Assembly (NCBI GenBank): GCA_014799645.1
Contig: JAAVHQ010000018.1
Location: 23,346 to 31,604, forward strand
Length of the DNA stretch: 8,259 nucleotides
Direction: 5' to 3'
Source: Clostridiales bacterium
Lineage (GTDB): Bacteria > Bacillota > Clostridia > Christensenellales > UBA3700
The position numbers and the translations under genes are program-made. Within the stretch, counting starts at the first letter, position 1, and every line of letters begins with the position of its first letter. The notes beneath the pieces were generated by a model that worked only from the letters and a program-made list of their open reading frames with translations, made no database searches and was not told the origin of the DNA. Below are positions 1-7,029 of this stretch, piece by piece.

Positions 1-1305
1 CATTTCGTCGCTTTCCCATTCTTGCTGTTTTGAATAGATAAACGCTACTACTTCCGTTTGATTTATCTCTTCGCCTTCTACGTACGGCGTACCAGTCGTC
101 GTATTCTTTTCCGCGTTCTCGTCGGCAATCAAATTCATCACGCCTCTTTCGTCGATTTGTACGGTAATCGTTCCGTCCTCGTCGGTGCGGTAGACTTTGG
201 CAAATCCGTTGTAATCATCGTCGGGAACAAGGTCGACGTACTTGTCAAGTCTTTCCAACAATTCAGGTGTCGGGTGTCCGTAATCATTGCCCGCTCCGCA
301 AGAAATTATAGCGTATTCGCAATCGACTTTATTCAAAAATTCTTCTCGCGTTGAAGTCTTCGAACCGTGATGCGCGACTTTCAATACGTCGGCGTCCATA
401 TTGTCAAAATAGCCTTTTGCCAAAAGATAATCTTCATTGGTGAAGTTGGAATCGCCGGTAAGTACGATAGTTCTTTCGGCATACTCCAAAATACAGATAG
501 GCGATATTGCATTCTTATATTCTGCGGTAGTCTTGGTCGGATAATCCGCATCGTCGTAAGTGTAGCACTTCATTATCCAATTTTCGCCTTTTATTTCATA
601 AGTGCCTACGTTTTCATTATAGACTGCATTTTTGGTAACGCCGTCTTCAATGTAAGTCTCGTTTTGAGCCGCTTCGTAAGCATTATTCCAAGTAGCCGTA
701 GTACCCGTAACTCCTTTTGGGAAATAGAAACTCTTTATTTCGTAATTCTCAATGAGTTTTTTAGCCTCTCTGATATGGTCGTAGTCGGTATGAGAAAGGA
801 ATAGATAATCTATCGTGGTTATTTCCAAATCGGTCAACGCCCCGTTTATTACGTTCCACGGCGAAGGCGTACCAAATTCACTACCTATATCCATTACCAT
901 TATCTGTCCGTCAGGGAAAATCAAGAGTATGCAATCCCCCTGACCTATGTCAAGCACTCGCATTTCCAAAATCGCGCCTTCGAGTTTGGCAACGCCAGTA
1001 GGTACAATAACATTGCTATTTCCTGTTCCAGAACCATCTCCGCTTGATGAGCCATCTCCACTTGATGAACCATCTCCGCTTGGTGGCGCATCTTCTTCGG
1101 GATTCATCAAGCCTTTTATATAGTCACCTATATTTCCCCACAGTCCTTTCACACTTATCACAACAATTGCGATAATAAGCAATATAACTAAGATAGCGGT
1201 CAAGACGGCAATGAGTTTTTTTGTATTAGCCGATTTTTCTGCCGCCTTTTTCTTTGAATAGGATCTGCCTTTTGCTTTTTTGCTTTTGCCGGATGATGAA
1301 GCCAT
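1..1305 (-). CDS. Membrane-anchored ComEC-like metallo-beta-lactamase-fold protein (C-terminus cut by window edge)
   Basis: The 435 codons seen run off the left edge with no stop, so the C-terminus is missing. ATG at 1305 is chosen because AAAGGAG (1311-1317) lies 5 nt upstream. The N-terminus is Lys/Ser-rich (residues 1-30), then one membrane helix (about 31-52), a Gly/Ser/Asp linker (about 69-95) and a metallo-hydrolase domain (about 108-390). Motifs match the ComEC/Rec2 C-terminal hydrolase group: DIGQGD near the domain start, SHTDYDH with putative metal ligands H172, D174, D176 and H177, LTGD ending at D285, AHHGSKTS with H312/H313, and HPTP with H344. The multi-helix DNA channel of true ComEC is absent, so this is a stand-alone hydrolase, probably displayed outside the membrane (topology inferred). 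Related proteins are often suspected to be nucleases or phosphodiesterases; the substrate here is unknown. The residues after the first ligand cluster read HIRE rather than the usual HIGG. It follows the transporter gene by 17 nt and is probably co-transcribed with it. Confidence 0.85.
   Translation of the reverse strand, partial: MASSSGKSKKAKGRSYSKKKAAEKSANTKKLIAVLTAILVILLIIAIVVISVKGLWGNIGDYIKGLMNPEEDAPPSGDGSSSGDGSSSGDGSGTGNSNVIVPTGVAKLEGAILEMRVLDIGQGDCILLIFPDGQIMVMDIGSEFGTPSPWNVINGALTDLEITTIDYLFLSHTDYDHIREAKKLIENYEIKSFYFPKGVTGTTATWNNAYEAAQNETYIEDGVTKNAVYNENVGTYEIKGENWIMKCYTYDDADYPTKTTAEYKNAISPICILEYAERTIVLTGDSNFTNEDYLLAKGYFDNMDADVLKVAHHGSKTSTREEFLNKVDCEYAIISCGAGNDYGHPTPELLERLDKYVDLVPDDDYNGFAKVYRTDEDGTITVQIDERGVMNLIADENAEKNTTTGTPYVEGEEINQTEVVAFIYSKQQEWESDEM
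1034..1087 (-). repeat. 18-bp tandem repeat, three copies, coding for a Gly/Ser/Asp linker
   Basis: Three consecutive 18-bp units lie at 1034-1051, 1052-1069 and 1070-1087. The first two differ at two positions; the third shares its first 12 bases with unit 1 and then diverges. Read on the minus strand they encode repeats of SSSGDG between the membrane helix and the hydrolase domain. The unit length is a multiple of three, so gain or loss of a copy changes linker length without a frameshift. Confidence 0.85.
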
Positions 1306-1322
1306 ATTCACTCCTTTAACTA

Positions 1323-2846
1323 TTAGTCTTCGTCCGAGAAGTATTCAAGTATTTTCTTCTTCTTTTCAGGTTTGTTGTCGCCGTGCTTGATAAATACCGT
1401 CGTCACAAGCGCTAAGGCGATAAATACCGAAGCGTAGATGAATACGCTGCTTTGGGATATATTCGTCATAAATATACCGGCGAACGCAGGCGTAACCGCT
1501 TGCGCCGACATTGAGAACGCATAATAGTACCCCGTATACTTTCCTACCGTACTGCCTTTAGAAAGTTCCGTAACCATAGGCAACGTATTGACGTTTACGC
1601 AGACCATACCGAAACCTGCCAAAAGGAAGCAAAGCGGAAAGAGTATATTGACGTGAGGCGTCTTTGCCGTCATAAAGAAGCACGGTATAAATGCCAAAGT
1701 GGCAACTATTATTCCGATTATGACGGTCTTTTTTCTACCCAACTTACTCGCCAAAAGCGATACAGGCAAAAGCGCAATCGCGCCGCCCGCTCCGTTGAGT
1801 ATGGATATAGTACCTACGAAACCTTGGTCGAACGCAAGCGTGTCGGTCGCGTAAGTGGAAAGGTGCGATTTGACTGCGTTGTAACCCATAAACCAAAGAA
1901 ATACGGTCATGAGTATAAGGAAGAGAGATATTACTTTCGCCTTAGGCAACTTTTCATTACCTTCGAGTTCTTCCTCGTCGATTACTTGATATTTTTCTTC
2001 CTCAGCCATTCTCATCTCGACGAACTTCTTTTCCTTGACGGTAAACATATACGCTACAAGTATAATTAAAAGCACGATTGCCGTCGTAAAGAAGAGCCAG
2101 AAATAGTTCTGCGTGGCATTCTTAGCAAAAATCTTATAGAGTATAATCGCCACAAGTCCGCCTGCTCCGCCCATAAACGTAATAAGCGCGTTGGCTTGCG
2201 AACGCAAAGGCTTTGGCGTCACGTCAGGCATAAGCGAAATAGCCGGCGAACGGTAAGAAGCCATTGAAATCAACAACAGTAACAATGCGACGATAAACAT
2301 AACGAGTATCCACACGTGGTCTTTCGCCAACTCGCCAGCTAATGCAATCTGCGCGGCTTTTATCGCTTGCACGACTTCCGAACCGCCGTTCGCCATAAGG
2401 CTGTCGTACCCCTTATCCGCAATATCCAAAGTATTTATAATCGTCTGCAAATCGGGATTGTAACCGATAAGCACTTCGATATTGTTGTAACCCGCTTCCA
2501 TTATCTTTTGGAATTGTAAAAACTCAAAGAGAGCCATTATTATCAACGAAATCGCCGCGGCTATCGTACCCCAAAATAAGAACGTCGTTCTTCTACCCAT
2601 TTTTGCGTTGACCGCTTTATCAGACAGACCGCCGAAGAATGGCAACAAGAATATCGCAAGTAAGTTGTCAAGACCCATAATAAGTCCGTACTGCCACTCG
2701 TTCAAGCCGAAACGTCGGTTGAGAATAAGCGGCATAACGTAGTCGTACACTTCCCAAAAACACATAATTCCGAAAAATGCAAAGCCTACGAGAATCGTCC
2801 GCTTGAAGTCAAGTCTTAAAGTGTCGTTCGCTCTTTCTTTTTTCAT
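1323..2846 (-). CDS. MFS transporter, probable sugar/glycoside importer (GPH/SLC45-like)
   Basis: A 507-residue polytopic membrane protein with about 12 hydrophobic segments. The start at 2846 (MKKERAND) is preferred over an upstream in-frame TTG at 2870 because AAGGGG (2851-2856) sits 4 nt before the ATG and would lie inside the gene otherwise. The cytoplasmic loop between helices 2 and 3 carries the MFS signature GLSDK...MGRR (about residues 73-86), and a degenerate second copy, LGRKK, lies near residues 369-373 in the second half. The segment RSPAISLMPDVTPKPLRS after helix 4 is typical of glycoside/sucrose-type MFS carriers. Helices 3 and 4 are separated by an unusually long outer loop (about 109-176), and the central cytoplasmic loop is strongly charged. 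The gene is divergent from a beta-mannosidase, which suggests uptake of mannose-containing oligosaccharides. That substrate is inferred; cation symport is only the family norm. Confidence 0.85.
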   Translation of the reverse strand: MKKERANDTLRLDFKRTILVGFAFFGIMCFWEVYDYVMPLILNRRFGLNEWQYGLIMGLDNLLAIFLLPFFGGLSDKAVNAKMGRRTTFLFWGTIAAAISLIIMALFEFLQFQKIMEAGYNNIEVLIGYNPDLQTIINTLDIADKGYDSLMANGGSEVVQAIKAAQIALAGELAKDHVWILVMFIVALLLLLISMASYRSPAISLMPDVTPKPLRSQANALITFMGGAGGLVAIILYKIFAKNATQNYFWLFFTTAIVLLIILVAYMFTVKEKKFVEMRMAEEEKYQVIDEEELEGNEKLPKAKVISLFLILMTVFLWFMGYNAVKSHLSTYATDTLAFDQGFVGTISILNGAGGAIALLPVSLLASKLGRKKTVIIGIIVATLAFIPCFFMTAKTPHVNILFPLCFLLAGFGMVCVNVNTLPMVTELSKGSTVGKYTGYYYAFSMSAQAVTPAFAGIFMTNISQSSVFIYASVFIALALVTTVFIKHGDNKPEKKKKILEYFSDED

Positions 2847-2888
2847 AAATCCCCTTTTGTAGATTAACAATAATAGTAACCTAGTGTA

Positions 2889-2917
2889 AGTATATCATAT
2901 ACATATTAAAAAGGCAA
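2889..2917 (-). promoter_or_regulatory. Sigma-A-type promoter for the transporter/hydrolase unit
   Basis: On the minus strand, TTGCCT (2912-2917) is followed after 17 nt by TATACT (2889-2894), preceded by TGA, an extended -10 element. This predicts a transcript start near 2882 and a leader of about 36 nt before the ATG at 2846. The match to the consensus is good, but it is a prediction from sequence only. Confidence 0.65.
2890..2902. promoter_or_regulatory. 13-bp palindrome, candidate operator
   Basis: GTATATCATATAC is a perfect inverted repeat of 6-bp arms around one central base. It overlaps five of the six bases of the leftward -10 box and runs into its spacer, where a bound repressor would block RNA polymerase. 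The AT-rich alternating composition makes chance occurrence possible, and I cannot assign it to a regulator family. Confidence 0.35.
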
Positions 2918-2924
2918 CCCGATA

Positions 2925-2954
2925 TTGACTAATCGACAAAAGTTATGGTAAAAT
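2925..2954 (+). promoter_or_regulatory. Sigma-A-type promoter for the beta-mannosidase
   Basis: TTGACT (2925-2930) and TAAAAT (2949-2954) are separated by 18 nt, and TGG directly before the -10 gives an extended -10 element. The predicted start near 2961 leaves a leader of only about 13 nt, just enough to hold the ribosome binding site. Its -35 box is 7 bp from that of the leftward promoter. Confidence 0.6.
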
Positions 2955-2963
2955 ATTGCTTGC

Positions 2964-2969
2964 GAGGTG
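2964..2969 (+). promoter_or_regulatory. Ribosome binding site that fixes the mannosidase start
   Basis: GAGGTG lies 4 nt before the ATG at 2974. It supports that start over the in-frame TTG at 2956, which would put this site inside the gene and leave the TTG start overlapping the end of the predicted -10 region. Confidence 0.7.
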
Positions 2970-2973
2970 CGTT

Positions 2974-5499
2974 ATGGAAATCTTACTCAACGGCAAATGG
3001 AATTTCAAAATGATAGGCGCGGACAATGTCTACGAGGGCAAAGTCCCCGGCGACGTAATGACCGACTTGCTTGCAAACGGCGCAATCCCAAATCCGTTGA
3101 TAGGTCTAAACGAGAAACTTGTTCAATGGGTAGGTCAAGCAGACTGGGAGTATTTCAAGACGTTCAACGTTGATAAATCTATACTTGAATACGATTACGT
3201 GGAACTTGATTGCGAAATGCTCGACACTCTCGCCGATGTCTACGTCAACGAAACCAAAGTGGCAAGCGTGAAGAATATAAACCGTCACTACGCTTTCGAC
3301 GTCAAATCACTTCTCAAAGAGGGCGAAAACGCCATACGCATTTATTTCCATTCTCCTCTACCGTACATAGCCGAAAAGCAAAAGAAAAATTCACTTCCCA
3401 ACAGCACTATGGGAGAAGCGGGGTCTTGCCATATAAGAAAAAGTCCTTACCACTTCGGCTGGGACTGGGGTCCGCATATGCTCACTTGCGGTATCTCTGG
3501 AAATTGCTCTATCAAGGCTTACGACGTATGCAAAATCACCCGAGTGGATATTCGCCAGACGCATAGCGAGGACAAAGTTACGCTTGATATAAACACTCAT
3601 TTTTCTAACGCTAACGACAATTTGAATACGGTTTATACCCTATCGCTCGACGGCGAAGAAGTATGCAAATCTCAAGGAAGCGCAACCGCTACTTTGAGAG
3701 TCGACAATCCTAAACTTTGGTATTGCAACAATATGGGCGAACAGCCTTTATACGACTTGAAAATAGAGGTCTATTCCGATAAAAAACTTATCTGCGAAAA
3801 AGCGCAAAAGATAGGACTAAGAGAAATAATACTCGACAATAAAGACGACGAGATAGGCAAAAACTTCTGCTTCTATATAAACGGCAAGCGCATTTTTGCG
3901 CGCGGAGCGAACTGGATTCCCGCGGATAGTTTTATCAACGCGGTATCCGACGAAAGACTTTACGACTTGCTCTACAAAGCCAAAGCGTGCAATATGAATA
4001 TGATAAGAGTATGGGGCGGAGGCTACTACGAAAGCGACAGATTTTACGATATCTGCGACAGACTGGGAATTTTGGTGTGGCAGGACTGCAATTTCGCTTG
4101 TTCCCCCTACCCGTTCAACGACGAGGAATTCGTCGAGGAATGTCTAGCCGAAGTCACAGACAACGTGCTTAGACTCAAAAACCACGCTTGCCTATGTCTT
4201 TGGGCTGGTAACAACGAGATTGAATCTATGTCTATGGCGTGGCTTATTCGCCGAGACGTAATCAATTTTAGCGGTAAATTCTTCTATGAAACTTTGAGAA
4301 ATCACGTAACCTCGCTCGACGAGAACACGGCTTATTGGGCTTGTACTCCGTCAAGCGGTACGTATATGAAAAAAATCAACTCGCCCGATTTCGGCGACAC
4401 GCATTTGTGGCACGTATGGCACGGACTTAGAAAACTGGAACATTACCGCAAGATGAACACGCGTTTTTGCAGTGAATTCGGCATAGAATCCTTGCCCACG
4501 CTCAACGCGATTGAGAAGTTTGCCGACGGACACGTATACGATAGCGTGAACGCTCCCCTTGCCAAAGCGCATCAAAAATGCATTGGCGGAAATACGAAAA
4601 TAAAATACTATATGCTCTCCAAATTCTGGACGCCGAAGAACTTTGAAGATACCGTCTATCTTTCCCAACTTACGCAAGCGATTTGTATGAAAAACGCAAC
4701 CGAAGGTTGGCGAGTAAAGAAAGGCAGGTGCAACGGCGCGCTCTATTGGCAGTACAACGACTGTTGGGGCGTAAACTCTTGGTCGGGAATGGACTACTAC
4801 GGCAATTTGAAGGCTTTGCAGTATATCGCAAGACGATTTAACCAAAACGCCATTCTTTCACTGCAACTCGAAGGCAAAAAAGCAGATATATTCTTCATCA
4901 ACGACAATATAGACGCTTTCAACGCGGAAATAGTCTACGGCATAAAATCGTATGACGGCGAAACCGTCTATTCTACGAATACTACTCTTTTATTGGACGG
5001 CGACGCGGCTCAAAAAATCGCGACCTTAGACTTGAAAAAACTACTCAAAAAACATAGGGCGAAAAACTGCTATATGTACGCTACCGCATACGATACGCAA
5101 GGCAACGTAGTTTGCGAAGAAACCCTTCCCCTCACCGACGAAAACAAAGCCAACTTGCCAAAGGCAAAACTAGACCTATCAATCGAGCAAGTTGACAATA
5201 CGGCAAAACTTACTATTACGGCGGACTGTTACGCGCGCTTTGTCGAATTGAGATTAAAAGGCTACCCGACTATGCTCTCGAACAACTATTTCGATATGAT
5301 GCCAAATCAAGTGAAGACCGTTACTTTTGAAATACCGCACGGCGAAGACATTGAGAGCGTCAAAAATCTTTTGAGCATTCGTTCTCTCGTAGACGTAGCG
5401 AGAAAATACAGTTCGGCGCACGACAGACTGACGAAACTGTCGATTTTCCTCAAACCTATCAATATTGCCAACTATATAGCGAGAACGTTCGATAAATAA
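2974..5499 (+). CDS. Glycoside hydrolase family 2 beta-mannosidase
   Basis: An 841-residue enzyme expected to release beta-linked mannose from the non-reducing end of manno-oligosaccharides or N-glycan core fragments by a retaining mechanism. The length is usual for GH2 beta-mannosidases. Domain order: jelly-roll sugar-binding domain (about 1-165, ending in the typical GWDWGP, W163-P167), Ig-like domain (about 185-280), TIM barrel (about 285-640), then C-terminal beta domains. Family hallmarks are NWIPADSF at the barrel entry, WGGGYYE (W347-E353), WAGNNE with predicted acid/base E415, RFCSEFG with predicted nucleophile E501, GDTHLWHVWHG just before the nucleophile, and YWQYNDCW (Y591-W598). 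The WGGGYYE, NNE and WQxNDCW set distinguishes it from GH2 beta-galactosidases and glucuronidases. No signal peptide or membrane helix is visible, so it should act in the cytoplasm on imported sugars, fitting the divergent transporter. All catalytic motifs are intact. Manno-oligosaccharide and N-glycan substrates cannot be told apart from sequence alone. Confidence 0.93.
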   Translation: MEILLNGKWNFKMIGADNVYEGKVPGDVMTDLLANGAIPNPLIGLNEKLVQWVGQADWEYFKTFNVDKSILEYDYVELDCEMLDTLADVYVNETKVASVKNINRHYAFDVKSLLKEGENAIRIYFHSPLPYIAEKQKKNSLPNSTMGEAGSCHIRKSPYHFGWDWGPHMLTCGISGNCSIKAYDVCKITRVDIRQTHSEDKVTLDINTHFSNANDNLNTVYTLSLDGEEVCKSQGSATATLRVDNPKLWYCNNMGEQPLYDLKIEVYSDKKLICEKAQKIGLREIILDNKDDEIGKNFCFYINGKRIFARGANWIPADSFINAVSDERLYDLLYKAKACNMNMIRVWGGGYYESDRFYDICDRLGILVWQDCNFACSPYPFNDEEFVEECLAEVTDNVLRLKNHACLCLWAGNNEIESMSMAWLIRRDVINFSGKFFYETLRNHVTSLDENTAYWACTPSSGTYMKKINSPDFGDTHLWHVWHGLRKLEHYRKMNTRFCSEFGIESLPTLNAIEKFADGHVYDSVNAPLAKAHQKCIGGNTKIKYYMLSKFWTPKNFEDTVYLSQLTQAICMKNATEGWRVKKGRCNGALYWQYNDCWGVNSWSGMDYYGNLKALQYIARRFNQNAILSLQLEGKKADIFFINDNIDAFNAEIVYGIKSYDGETVYSTNTTLLLDGDAAQKIATLDLKKLLKKHRAKNCYMYATAYDTQGNVVCEETLPLTDENKANLPKAKLDLSIEQVDNTAKLTITADCYARFVELRLKGYPTMLSNNYFDMMPNQVKTVTFEIPHGEDIESVKNLLSIRSLVDVARKYSSAHDRLTKLSIFLKPINIANYIARTFDK

Positions 5500-5544
5500 A
5501 ATCCAATAGGTATATTTCCAATAATAAATAGCAATAACTCAAAT

Positions 5545-7029
5545 ATGTTAAATTATCAGGAAGTATACGATAGAATCAAAAATGAATTTTGCAATACCTG
5601 CGATTTGCGAGCAATCGAACTGCAAATCTCGGGTAAAAACGCTTGCTTCTTCTTTATCGACGGATATATTGACACGCTGTTGTTTGAAAACAACTTGCTC
5701 AAACCTCTAAAAAGCGTGCAGAACGTAGAGCAAGTAAACGTTGACGTACTCAACGCCAACACGATGTTTACCACTTCAATAGAAGAAATACCCGAAGTTG
5801 AGAAAGCCATATCGGAAATAGCAAGCGGTGAAATAGTGCTGCTCTGCGACGGAAGCGAATGCTTCTTCAAATACAGCGAGAAAAAGTATCAACTTCGCGC
5901 GGTAACAGAACCGCCCGTATCGACCGTCTTACGCGGACCTAGAGAGGGCTTTGTCGAAGACCTCAAAACCAATATGTTTATGATACGCAGACGCGTGGCA
6001 AGTCCAAAACTTACCGTGGATATGCTGAGCGTAGGCAAGTATACGCAGACGAAAGTCGCGTTGTGCTTTATCGACGGAATTGCCGACGGCGAAATCGTCG
6101 GACGAATCAAAAGTAAAATTCAAGAGATAGACATAGACGGCGTGGTGGAATCATCATACGTCGCAAGATATCTTGAAGAAAATAAATTCTCTTTATTCTC
6201 GCAAGTCGGCGCAAGCGAAAAGCCTGACGCTATAGTGGGCAAAATGCTCGAAGGCAGAATTGCGATAATCGTAGACGGCTCGCCGTCAGTGCTTACACTT
6301 CCATTCGTACTATACGAAAACTTCCAAATGAGCGAGGACTATTATATCAAGAGCTACCGCGCGTCAATGCTGAGAATTATCAGACTTTTTGCGGTAATCT
6401 TCTCTATTTTAATGCCCGGAATTTACGTCGCTTTGCAGGAGTTCCAATACCAACTCTTCCCTATTAAATTTCTAGTATCCATTCTCGGGTCAATATCGAA
6501 TATTCCGCTATCTCCGACGCTTGAAATGCTGTTGGTGCTATGTATATTCGAAATCCTCAACGAAACGTCAATTCGAATGCCGCGTTACGTCAGTATGGCT
6601 CTGTCGGTAGTCGGCGCAATCATTCTCGGCGAAGTTGCGGTCACCGCAGGACTTTTCTCCATTTCGTCAATCATAATCGTAGCCGTATCCACCGTGGGTA
6701 TTTACTGCGTACCCGACGAGATAAATTCGTCGAATATACTCCGCCTCGGCTTTGTCGCAATAGGCGGCGTGCTGGGACTTGCGGGAATACTCTTCGGCGC
6801 AATGGCTCTAATCGGATATATGTGTTCTATCAACAGTTACGGCGTGTCGTATATGTCGCCTTTTGCTCCGACTTTGCTTCACGACTGGCAGGACGGACCG
6901 CTCAAAGCGCAAATCGAAGAATTCGGCGAACGTCCGTATTCCGTGCCGACCGCCAACCGTACCCGTCAACGCAGTAATCTTGCCGACAATATCGAGCAAG
7001 ACAATCAATCAAATGGAGAGGAAAATTAA
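5545..7029 (+). CDS. gerAA: Spore germinant receptor A subunit (GerA/GerKA family)
   Basis: A 494-residue protein of the Spore_GerA family, the A subunit of the inner-membrane receptor that senses germinants in dormant spores. The soluble N-terminal half (about 1-270) contains the family signature RGPREGFVEDL (R130-L140) followed by NMFMIRRR. The C-terminal half is membrane-embedded, beginning near residue 280 with the LMPGIY segment (about 290-295) and continuing through several hydrophobic segments with short loops such as PLSPTLEML and CVPDEIN. The tail (about 455-494) is hydrophilic. The length matches known A subunits, so it appears complete. ATG 5545 is the only plausible start: no ATG, GTG or TTG occurs in frame between it and the mannosidase stop, which is in the same frame. 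No clear Shine-Dalgarno sequence precedes it, unlike the neighbouring genes. It heads an A-B-C operon. The symbol denotes the family only; the germinant and the paralogue (gerA, gerB or gerK) cannot be told. Confidence 0.93.
   Translation: MLNYQEVYDRIKNEFCNTCDLRAIELQISGKNACFFFIDGYIDTLLFENNLLKPLKSVQNVEQVNVDVLNANTMFTTSIEEIPEVEKAISEIASGEIVLLCDGSECFFKYSEKKYQLRAVTEPPVSTVLRGPREGFVEDLKTNMFMIRRRVASPKLTVDMLSVGKYTQTKVALCFIDGIADGEIVGRIKSKIQEIDIDGVVESSYVARYLEENKFSLFSQVGASEKPDAIVGKMLEGRIAIIVDGSPSVLTLPFVLYENFQMSEDYYIKSYRASMLRIIRLFAVIFSILMPGIYVALQEFQYQLFPIKFLVSILGSISNIPLSPTLEMLLVLCIFEILNETSIRMPRYVSMALSVVGAIILGEVAVTAGLFSISSIIIVAVSTVGIYCVPDEINSSNILRLGFVAIGGVLGLAGILFGAMALIGYMCSINSYGVSYMSPFAPTLLHDWQDGPLKAQIEEFGERPYSVPTANRTRQRSNLADNIEQDNQSNGEEN

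Noticed and set aside
58..804. Two plus-strand open frames (58-354 and 367-804)
   Set aside because: They lie antisense to the hydrolase gene, whose minus-strand translation carries conserved metal-binding motifs. The plus-strand proteins resemble no family I recognise.
1..1305. Full ComEC DNA-uptake channel
   Set aside because: Only one membrane helix precedes the hydrolase domain. The multi-helix competence domain is absent, so the competence role should not be transferred.
2925..2939. TTG...CAA inverted ends around the rightward -35 as an operator
   Set aside because: Only the outer three bases on each side pair (TTG and CAA); the centre does not. This is expected by chance in AT-rich DNA.
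4351..4845. Minus-strand open frame of 164 codons
   Set aside because: It is antisense to the mannosidase barrel including the nucleophile region and has no recognisable features or ribosome site.
5510..5538. Sigma-G promoter before gerAA
   Set aside because: The -35-like GTATA fits, but the -10-like CAATAAC matches the forespore consensus only weakly. Not strong enough to list as a feature.
6540..6977. Plus-strand open frame of 145 codons inside gerAA
   Set aside because: An Arg-rich translation in another frame over conserved GerA membrane segments; typical shadow frame.
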